A stretch of 64,000 nt of DNA from Anthopleura xanthogrammica (lineage: Eukaryota > Cnidaria > Anthozoa > Actiniaria > Actiniidae). The stretch covers positions 2,371,547 through 2,435,546 of the forward strand of contig OZ025210.1 of NCBI GenBank assembly GCA_964019055.1. Reading direction: 5' to 3'. Under the pieces are notes generated by a model, which searched no databases, was not told where the DNA came from, and saw nothing but the letters and a program-made list of their open reading frames with translations. Shown here one piece after another: positions 56,379 to 64,000 of this stretch. Made by a program: the position numbers and the translations under genes. The first letter of the stretch is position 1. The number at the start of each line of letters is the position of its first letter.

Positions 56379-56970
56379 TTACTGGTTTCTTTCCTCTCTA
56401 AGCTTCTGCAGTTTTCCAAGAATGGGACCTTCCAGATCGTCTATGTCGTTCTCGTCTTGTTGTTTTTCGACATAGTCTTGTTGTTGTTGTTGCTCGAATG
56501 CGCTGTCATTTTCGCCATTGATTTCGTCTCTCTTTCCATTTCGTCTTCTGCGTCGTCTTCGTCGCCATCCTTCGCTGTTGTGATAGACATAAAATACTAT
56601 ATTAATGTAATATACTACTAGATTGACGTCATCATGTGGTATAACTGTTAGAACCAGATGATTAGAACATGGAGAATTAGTACGCGCGATGCAAAACTGG
56701 CTATCAACAGTTGTTTACTGTTACTCGTCAAATCATGTCATTTGTTTGTGATTTGAATCGTTTTCGAAGCATAATATTCAATGTGTCTATTTTGTAGCAC
56801 AGTTTTCTTTGCTTAAAAATCATTTCTATCCTATCTAAAACAAGTGCAATATTGGCTAGTAATAAAAACTAGACATAACGATAGTACAAGAGATCATGAA
56901 CCAACCTGTCGTCAATGAACAGAGCAGCGACAAGTAGGACAACCATTCCAATGATGAAGATCTTCGTCAT
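56379..56970 (-). CDS. Arg-rich secreted peptide precursor, copy 1
   Basis: Two coding exons (56970-56906 and 56574-56379; 331-bp GT-AG intron) give 86 aa. Residues 1-17 or so form a hydrophobic signal peptide (MTKIFIIGMVVLLVAALF), then IDDSEGW, eight consecutive arginines (26-33), N34 and G35-K36-R37. Gly-Lys-Arg is the classic dibasic cleavage plus C-terminal amidation signal. The remaining 49 residues are acidic and Gln-rich (QQQQQ at 49-54 region), with an amphipathic KLQKLREERNQ end. The layout signal / cationic peptide / GKR / anionic propiece is that of some tunicate antimicrobial-peptide precursors; cnidarian arminins use the reverse order. A neuropeptide is the alternative. AATAAA follows at 56319-56324. 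The protein is not recognised. Confidence 0.75.
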
Positions 56971-57349
56971 GACTGGTTTAATTCTGACATTTGAAACATC
57001 AAACACAATTAACTCACTAAAAGACATTTTGGTTCAAAATAAAATGAAAAATCCTATTCGAAAAAAAAATTTCCTTTGACAGAAAGATTCGAGTCAAAAG
57101 TAGAAAGCTAACTTTGTTTCTTCGAATTGCTTTTGCTTCAAATTCTTCAACTATTTTCAGTTAAGTTGGTTTCAGAGTGGTCCCAGACCGGAAAACAAAA
57201 ATAAAATGCTGAAAAGTTCTAGAACTATGGTCTGACTAACAAAGAGTTAAATGAAGTCCTCTTCTTTAATCAACGAATTTTTTCAACGAATCTCAAACAA
57301 GAAGAAAAACTTAGTTACAGATCAGACAACTGAGCCTGACTGGTCTTAC

Positions 57350-57438
57350 CTTGACAAGTGTATCTGTGCACAGACTGTGATAAGTGAAGCTGACTGGCTG
57401 ACTGATGATCATCCTGTGGTCCACTCACCCTATATATA
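57350..57438 (-). promoter_or_regulatory. TATA box and 5' UTR exon of peptide copy 1
   Basis: Minus strand carries TATATATA (about 57430-57438). Some 30 bp downstream would be the start of a non-coding exon ending at 57350 in the donor CAAG|GTAAGA. A matching acceptor TGTCAG|AATT lies at 56983, 13 bp before the ATG. The corresponding donor is conserved in copy 2. Confidence 0.45.
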
Positions 57439-57775
57439 TGGAAAGAGAAACAATAGGAAACAAATGAATGATGAAATGTAGTAACAGGCTGATAATAAAC
57501 GATATGACTAAGGCTGGTTGATTCTCATGTTTGGCAGCGAGGTGATATCAATAACTGGATCATTTACACTCTGATTGAGTGAAATCCTAATAACAACAAC
57601 ATATCATCGTGTCGAACTAATCAGTATTAAAATGATCAATATTCTTATTATTTGGCTAATGATATTTGGTTCAAGCACTGAAAATGGTCATCCAAGTCGA
57701 GCCTTCTTATAAATATAATTCTCGTTAAGATGTACGATTTATACCATGAATTTTGTCGTTTTTCCGCATGCATTC

Positions 57776-57998
57776 CAATACTCCAGTTTCAAGTTCTCTT
57801 TTACGCTGTGTTAGCCTCAAAACCGTGTAATATATTCTTTTATTCAGTAACAGCCCGTGGAAATTCAAGAGATCTGTGTGTAAAGAAGACAATAAAAATA
57901 CTTTGAAATTTCACCAGTTTTATCTAAATTTCTGCATATATAATTTACGCACAATTGAGGCTAACACAGCGTAAAAGAGAACTCGAAACGGGAGTATT
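57776..57998. mobile_element. Foldback MITE in unit 1 spacer
   Basis: AATACTCCAGTTTCAAGTTC against GAACTCGAAACGGGAGTATT; CGCTGTGTTAGCCTCA against TGAGGCTAACACAGCG. A related left half occurs at 6410-6600. Confidence 0.85.
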
Positions 57999-59724
57999 AT
58001 CCAATTTATCAGAATAACAAAGAAAGAGAGGAAAAAAGAGCAGAACGAGAGTTAAACTAGAACAGAACAGAACAGAGGACCCAAAGATTTATTTCACGAT
58101 AACTTGCAATTATCACTTAATATTATTGTATTGTTTTTCTCATTTGTTTTTCAATGGAAATCAAAACACATATTCTGTGTTGTCATCCAGCCGGTCTCGT
58201 CGCCCTACTGAGATACAGTATGTAGTAGCGATATTATTTGTATCGTGTCCAGCAGGTGTTTAACACTGTCCTCACAAAATCAACTTCATCTTGATTAACC
58301 TTTAGAAAACACATCTTATCTTTTTGAAAATAAAAATAGATTTATTTCAAAATAGTAACAACCACTTTTCCAAGTCGCATTCCTCGGTCGGCGTTTAAAC
58401 TGATTTTTCATTCAACGACATGAAGTATTCTAAAACAGCAATTTTAACACTGAATTTGAATCCTGCTTAATTTTTCTAACTTATTTTTTGTTTTCAAAAC
58501 TTACTAGATTTCCATTCTCAAAATTTTGTTTATTTCTAAAACTTGGACAGATTTTATATTCTCAATGGTTTCCAAAACCCTCAAAGCCCATGAAGCAATA
58601 CTTATCATTAATTCAACATAGTTATGTTAATCTTTAAGCATCGGGGCGAGCAGTAATCATTGTTAATTTTTACTTTGTAAAAGACATGAGACAGGAGAGA
58701 GAATAACTGCTTGGTTTTCATCCAAAAAATTTTCAAACCCTAACCTGAACTGAAAAAAAATCACAAAACGTCGTTAGTAAAGGGTTGAACTTGTTCGTGA
58801 TTAGGAGTTTTAATTGTTCAAATCGATGTGAATCCTCTTGAATCAGTCACCCTGGTCTCGACAGATGTTGCTTATCTGATGTAATAACACACCTGTTGGA
58901 CTCACTCATGGCTGTGGAAATATGATGTTATCTAGCATACTACTGCGTCATACCACTATATAATACAACTGCTAGTAATGATAGAATATTACGGTATCAA
59001 TAAAGTACATTTACCAACGAAGCGAAGAATAAACCGAGCAAACACAACCACGACAAAGAGTTAATTGCTTGGGTCAACTTCTCGGAACTGAACAATAGAA
59101 TTGTATTTAACTGTTTATAACACCTACGTACCGAATGGAAAATACATTTACTGTGCAATTCTGTCATTATTTCGGAAATGGCAGATAACTGCACTGGTTA
59201 ATAAAATTGAGGGGGGAAGGGTGGGTCAGTACAATTTTGACCTCTTCTAAAACAATAAAAGAATAACATAACTGTTTATCTGTGCAGAAATTAATTAATC
59301 ATTATCAATCAGGAAAGTGAATATTTATTAGAAATATTGCTGGCTATCAGTTTGGCGAGACTGATATTCTTATTTTTCTTGCTGTGTTTGTTTGGCATTA
59401 TTTTATTTGATATTTAATTATGATAACTGCTGATGTTTATTCAAAAAAACCGCTAAAACGCGGAAGGACCAGTTTTCTTTGTCAGTAATACTTCTCTCAG
59501 CTGCTGAAATAAACTCGGGGATATTTTCAATGGTTCGTACGCGTTTTGGAAAGTCTTGGAAAGTTTTGCAAATTTATAATGGATTTTTCCAGGACCTTTA
59601 AAGTTTTAGAAAGTTGATTTATAGTCCACTAGGCTATGGAAAAGTTAGGATTTTTTTGTATCTTGTCTGCAGTATTGTTTTGCATTGGTAAATGTATGTT
59701 GAATGTTTCAGATCCATGAATTTG

Positions 59725-59805
59725 GCTAGCCTGCGTGGCGGCTCCTAGCTCTGAGGAAAGAGGAAAAGGGAGGGCCGGATGGGGAACGCCGCCATGCAGG
59801 CTAGA
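59725..59805. mobile_element. Small hairpin element
   Basis: CTAGCCTGCGTGGCGGC and GCCGCCATGCAGGCTAG are inverted at the ends of an 80-bp segment. Confidence 0.75.
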
Positions 59806-60143
59806 ATTTGGCTTTATTTTGCGCTATGTGTGGTTTTGGAAATTTGAGTCAAAGGGCTTTGGAAAGTTTTTCAGTGAAAACATTTGGAAATTCTCGCAAG
59901 AAATCCTGTACGAACCTTGTTTTCATCTGCAATCAGTTTGAAGCACTGTCGGAAAACTGGAATTCATGTCGAATAAAGCTATGTTAGGTAGACTGAGCAA
60001 TCACCGTAAATGTGTTATTTTGGTATAAATGAATATAAACACAAACTACTCATCTCGTTGCAACTTTCAATCTTTATTATTCCTTTATTCTAGATACTAT
60101 TTAACAGCAGTTTTCTTTTGAACATTTGCTGGATTACAGCACA

Positions 60144-60732
60144 TTACTGGTTTCTTTCCTCTCTAAGCTTCTGCAGTTTTCCAAGAATGGGACCTTCCAG
60201 ATCGTCTATGTCGTTCTCGTCTTGTTGTTTTTCGACATAGTCTTGTTGTTGTTGTTGCTCGAATGCGCTGTCATTTTCGCCATTGATTTCGTCTCTCTTT
60301 CCATTTCGTCTTCTGCGTCGTCTTCGTCGCCATCCTTCGCTGTTGTGATAGACATAAAATACTATATTAATGTAATATACTACTAGATTGACGTCATCAT
60401 GTGGTATAACTGTTAGAACCAGATGATTAGAACATGGAGAATTAGTACGCGCGATGCAAAACTGGCTATCAACAGTTGTTTACTGTTACTCGTCAAATCA
60501 TGTCAGTTGTTTGTGATTTGAATCGTTTTCGAAGCATAATATTCAATGTGCCTATTTTGTAGCACAGTTTTCTTTGCTTAAAAATCATTTCTATCCTTAA
60601 AACAAGTGCAATATTGGCTAGTAATAAAAACTAGACATAACGATAGTACAAGAGATCATGAACCAACCTGTCGTCAATGAACAGAGCAGCGACAAGTAGG
60701 ACAACCATTCCAATGATGAAGATCTTCGTCAT
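60144..60732 (-). CDS. Arg-rich secreted peptide precursor, copy 2
   Basis: Coding exons 60732-60668 and 60339-60144, intron 328 bp. The predicted 86-aa precursor is identical to copy 1 at 56379-56970: signal peptide, eight arginines, Gly-Lys-Arg, acidic Gln-rich propiece. Surrounding DNA from 60016 to about 60770 is almost identical to 56251-57010, with only scattered substitutions and small indels, whereas sequence further upstream diverges strongly. Minus-strand AATAAA lies in the matching place about 60 bp beyond the stop. Identical products with unlike upstream regions suggest same mature peptide under possibly different control. Confidence 0.75.
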
Positions 60733-61116
60733 GACTGGTTTAATTCTGACATTTGAAACATCAAAAACAATTAACTTACTGAAACTGAGACATTTTGATT
60801 CAAAATAAAATGAAAATCGGATTCGAAGGGAAAATTCCTTTAACGGAAAGATTCGAGTCAAAAATGGAAAGTGAACTGTTCCTTCATTTTCTGCTTAAAT
60901 GCTTGAATATTTTTTTAGTAAAGTTGGTTTCAAATTAAAGTGCGGTCAATCAGACCATAACGATGATGAAAAATGAAGTAGAAGGAAAGAAAAAAAACTG
61001 ACAAAAATAAAATGCTGAAAAGTTCTAGAACTAAAGGTCTGACTAACAAAGAGTTGAATGAAGTCTTCTTCTTTAATCAAGGAATTTTTGAACGAATTTC
61101 ACACTAGAAATCTCAC

Positions 61117-61197
61117 CTTGAATAGCGGTGTATCCGTGCACAGACTGTGATAAGGTCCAGTTTAAACGTAAATTCACATTCAATCCCTTTTTAAATA
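61117..61197 (-). promoter_or_regulatory. TATA-like box and 5' UTR exon of peptide copy 2
   Basis: TATTTAAA on the minus strand (61190-61197) lies about 30 bp before a putative leader exon ending at 61117 in CAAG|GTGAGA. This is the equivalent position to copy 1, sharing the flanking CACAGACTGTGATAAG block, although the TATA sequence itself differs. Confidence 0.4.
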
Positions 61198-61381
61198 CTC
61201 ATTGCCTTTGATTCAGACGTCAGAGTTAATTTGCCGCCTGATCTAATTACGAGCCCTGGTTCATGCAATCTGATTGGTGAAAAATAGAATACAAACTGTT
61301 TTTATATTAATCATTCTATTCTTTGTTGTTCTTTTTAAAATTGCCTTGAGAGATACGAAGTCATTTCAGTCATTTCAACCT

Positions 61382-61413
<32 letters not shown>
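61382..61413. repeat. Homopolymer of 32 G
   Basis: Uninterrupted G tract in the unit 2 spacer; length in the assembly may be unreliable. Confidence 0.95.
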
Positions 61414-61414
<1 letters not shown>

Positions 61415-62375
61415 CAAGGGAAAAGCCCTCCCCCCTAAAAAAAATTGAAGTTGAGCCTTTCGAAAATGCGATTTTTAGTGACGCGGTTTTGAGGGGCAAT
61501 TGCAACATCTTTATTGTATTATCTCATGTCATGTTGCTTTAGAAAAACATTTTTGGCTAAAATCGTGGTAAACACCTCCGTGGTCCCTGCATTTGAAGAA
61601 TAATTCAGCGGGTTACAGCGATTTTAAAATCATAACCGTTACATCAAGTGAATATAATTTCGAAGCCTAAAAATTCTCAGTGTACAAGCTCCGAGAAACA
61701 TTTCTTTGTGATAATCTTGAGTATATCTGAGATAGTAAATCTAGATTTTCAGGAGACTGTTTTTGATATTTTGTTTACATTTATTGAGTGGGAAAATAAA
61801 AGGCTACTTTCCGTAGTCTTCCCACAATCCCTTATGATCCGAGCATGAGGTCGAGGTCATGGTAAAATTTGCATAAAAATGTACAAAATATGTAAATCTT
61901 ACCCTGATCTCGACCTCACCGTTTCTCGAGTCGACGGGCTTCTAAGGATGACACCTCAGTTTTGCAAATTTTCTCGATTCTGATTGGCCAACATTTTTTC
62001 TCAGACAATTATTCTCGAGAAATAAGACCGAGATAGTGAGTGACAAATTGCTTGCAAGCACCAAACGTGGCAAAGAGATTATTCTAGATATGAGAATCAT
62101 TATTAGAAGAGGTGCCACTTAGAACAAAGTCAACTAGGGGCGAGAAAATGAACATTTGTTTTCCTCAGGGGGTGAGGGTGCTTAATGCTTTTTAACCTCA
62201 AAAATAATTCCAAATCAAGTTTCAAATCACATCAATGAGATATTATCTGTATTTACTTACGATTCTAAGTCACTGCTTTCAATCGGATGTAAATTATTTT
62301 CCCTTTAAACTACGAGTAAGACAAACATACTACGGGTTATATGGCAGGTTCGCTGCGGAAACGCTTTTTAGAATC

Positions 62376-62605
62376 TTAGCCTTCGTCAGCTTGACTGTTT
62401 TGCCTCCTTTTGCGAGATACAACCTCCTTGGCTTTTTGCAGCCGCTTTTCATCCTTGGTTTCCAAACCGAGTTCGTCAGAAACTTTCTCTACCACGACCT
62501 TCAACCCTTCTTTTAAGATCCTGTTACAGTGTGCAATTTTTCCAGCGAGTTGTCTCGCAATGCTTGAAAATGTACCGTTGTAGGTTGCCAAGGTGACGTG
62601 TTAAA
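62376..62605 (-). pseudogene. Unidentified coding-like fragment in unit 2 spacer
   Basis: About 74 sense codons on the minus strand, ending KEVVSRKRRQNSQADEG and stop. The translation is Lys/Glu-rich and strongly helical (IAHCNRILKEGLKVVVEK, LETKDEKRLQKAKE), unlike random AT-rich frames. There is no ATG at the 5' end; a possible acceptor CGTTGCAG lies just upstream at about 62610. It could be a terminal exon or a truncated copy of another gene. I do not recognise it, and it seems absent from unit 1. Confidence 0.3.
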
Positions 62606-62978
62606 CTGCAACGCGATCTCAGCAACTTCCAGCGACTTAAAAAAAATGCCTTAAGTTACCAACTTATATCAGGTTTATTCAAGCCTTTTGCAGAATAATC
62701 TGAATTATATAAGCCAGTTCAAAGTTTATTAAAGAATCGTTTTCAGTGCGAATTTCATTCTTCAGTTTCGAGAACTTCTCGGAATTATGTAGCTCTATTG
62801 TTCGTGTAATCCTCTACCAACAATAGAGCTTACGGTGGCCCACAAGTGCAATACACAACAAAATATATTAATGCTTAAAACATTATTTGGGGTGGGTCAG
62901 TAAATTTCGACCTCTTCTAAAACAATGAAAAGATAACATAACTGTTTATCTGTCCAGGAATTAATTAATCATTATCTA

Positions 62979-63075
62979 TAGACCAAACGGCTAACGCGTT
63001 GCTATGTACGTTTCCGGCTAATTCAATTTATTTGGGAATAAGATTCTTTGTCTTTTGTATTTCGTATTTTGTATG
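62979..63075. mobile_element. MITE family C, half copy
   Basis: TAGACCAAACGGCTAACGCG then GGGAATAAGATTCTTTGTC as in the full copies; the right arm is missing. Confidence 0.7.
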
Positions 63076-63295
63076 ATTGTTCGTGTAATCCTCTACCAAC
63101 AATAGAGCTACATAACTCCTCAAAACTGAACAATGGAATTGCTTAACTGTTTATATCACTCTACGTACCGAATGGAACATACATTTACAGTTTAAAAATT
63201 CTGTCATTATTTCGAAAATGGCAGATAACTGGCTGGTTAATAAAATTGAGGGTTATCTGTACCAGAAATTTATCATTATCACTATCATTATCAAT

Positions 63296-63607
63296 ATACC
63301 AAATCGGCTTATATAACGCGTTGCTCATTCCAAAGGGCATTCGGAATACAAAAGACAAATAATCTTATTCCCAAAAGAATAGACCCCTTGTAGCAAGTCG
63401 GAATGCAGCTCAATTTGGAGGACAAAACATTAGGTTCCAATTCTTAGGAGATTAAAATTCTTTTGTTTTGCCCTCCAAATTGAGCTGCATTCTGACGTGC
63501 TGCAAGGACGTCTATTCTTTTGGGAATAAGATTCGTTGTCTTTTGTATTTCGATATTGGAATGAAATGGAACAAACGTACATAGCAACGCGTTAGCCGAT
63601 TTGGTCT
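63296..63607. mobile_element. MITE family C interrupted by family B
   Basis: Outer ends TACCAAATCGGCT and GCGTTAGCCGATTTGGTCTA. At 63380-63514 a complete family B element (TAGACCCCTTGTAGCAAG to TGCTGCAAGGACGTCTA) sits within the outer stem between TTCCCAAAAGAA and TTCTTTTGGGAA. Confidence 0.85.
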
Positions 63608-63919
63608 AGAGTCATAGAGTCATAGAGTCACTAGAGTAATAGAAATATTGCTGGCTATCAGTTTGGCGAGACTGATATACTTTTTTTTTCTTGCTAAGTG
63701 TTTTTTGGCACTATTTCATTTGATATTTGGTTTCTGGTATTTGATTACGATAAATGATGTTTATAAGCGGGTCTTAAAAACCTAAAGCGTTGATAGAACA
63801 AATCAATTATCTTTGTCATACTTCTCTCAGCTACTGAAAGAAAGCAGGATATTTTCATCTGAAATCAGTTTGAAGCACTGTCAGAAATCTGGAATTCATG
63901 TCGAATAAAGCAATTGGTA

Positions 63920-64000
63920 GAGCAATGATTAAATGTGTTATTTTGGTATAAATGAATATCAAGACAAACAACACATCTGGTTCCAACTATCAATCTTTAT
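63920..64000 (-). CDS. Start of third peptide-gene unit (3' flank only)
   Basis: The last 80 bases match the 3' flank of copies 1 and 2 (TATTTTGGTATAAATGAATAT block, then the ATCTTTAT segment next to the poly(A) signal). Only non-coding 3' sequence is inside the window; the coding exons of copy 3 should lie just to the right. Whether they are intact cannot be judged. Confidence 0.5.

Larger units (their letters stand above)
56971..60143. other. Spacer of unit 1
   Basis: Beyond the putative promoter of copy 1 I see no gene. It contains an inverted-repeat element (57776-57998), a small hairpin element (59725-59805) and AT-rich sequence. A 76-aa plus-strand frame at 57251-57481 overlaps the minus-strand promoter and is unlikely to be coding. 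Confidence 0.5.
56250..64000. repeat. Tandem array of about 3.8-3.9 kb gene-bearing units
   Basis: Unit 1 runs from about 56250 to 60015, unit 2 from 60016 to about 63930, unit 3 begins at the right edge. The left breakpoint is clear: sequence left of TTATTTTGGTATAAATG differs between copies while everything right of it matches. Spacer landmarks repeat too: GAAATATTGCTGGCTATCAG (59330 and 63642), the ATGGCAGATAACTG block (59175 and 63218), and AATCAGTTTGAAGCACTGTC (59929 and 63863). Confidence 0.8.

Noticed and set aside
56361..56621. 86-aa plus-strand ORF, repeated identically at 60126-60386
   Set aside because: It is antisense to the peptide gene's second exon and intron; its Leu/Ser-rich sequence is the complement of the Gln/Arg/Asp codons, and conservation follows from the duplication.
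57251..57481. 76-aa plus-strand ORF
   Set aside because: Overlaps the minus-strand TATA box and leader exon and is not conserved in unit 2.

Overview
This is nuclear DNA of a metazoan. The genes are intron-rich (39 coding exons for one gene, with GT-AG junctions throughout), widely conserved animal genes are packed on both strands, and there is a dense load of SINEs and small palindromic elements. The mix of conserved ciliary and housekeeping genes, AT-rich introns and abundant foldback elements fits an anthozoan cnidarian such as a coral or sea anemone. That placement is inference from style; no marker gene proves it.

Layout. 60-3648 (-): the 5' part of UVRAG, running off the left edge. 3826-24986 (+): complete MED14 (39 coding exons, 1407 aa). 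26316-27453 (+): PFDN2. 28592-29875 (-): an intronless mitochondrial-looking FASTK-like helical-repeat protein. 30341-38010 (+): DDX3/PL10 DEAD-box helicase (17 exons, 659 aa). 41582-43629 (-): a small CAP-Gly protein. 43811-49921 (+): EFHC2 (15 exons, 736 aa). 51307-53756 (+): a GT54/MGAT4-like type II membrane protein with an altered catalytic motif. 56250-64000: a tandem array of about 3.8-3.9 kb units, each carrying a two-coding-exon minus-strand gene for an 86-aa secreted peptide precursor. The precursor has a signal peptide, a run of eight arginines, a Gly-Lys-Arg amidation/cleavage site and an acidic C-terminal propiece. Two copies are complete and a third begins at the right edge.

Three gene pairs are head to head and appear to share promoters: UVRAG/MED14, FASTK-like/DDX3 and CAP-Gly/EFHC2. 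The first two carry the same ETS-type motif. The third carries RFX/X-box-like half sites, as expected for ciliary genes. UVRAG (membrane trafficking and autophagy), MED14 (Mediator), PFDN2 (prefoldin) and DDX3 (RNA helicase) are housekeeping functions with no shared pathway.

Introns and intergenic DNA hold at least two tRNA-derived SINE families, several MITE families (two nested insertions are visible), a 715-bp TTAA-flanked foldback element, a 0.6-kb element with internal tandem palindromes, minisatellites of 47, 55 and 15 bp, and long GAT/TCA microsatellites. The arginine-rich peptide array is the best candidate for an undescribed system; it looks like an antimicrobial-peptide or neuropeptide precursor family.
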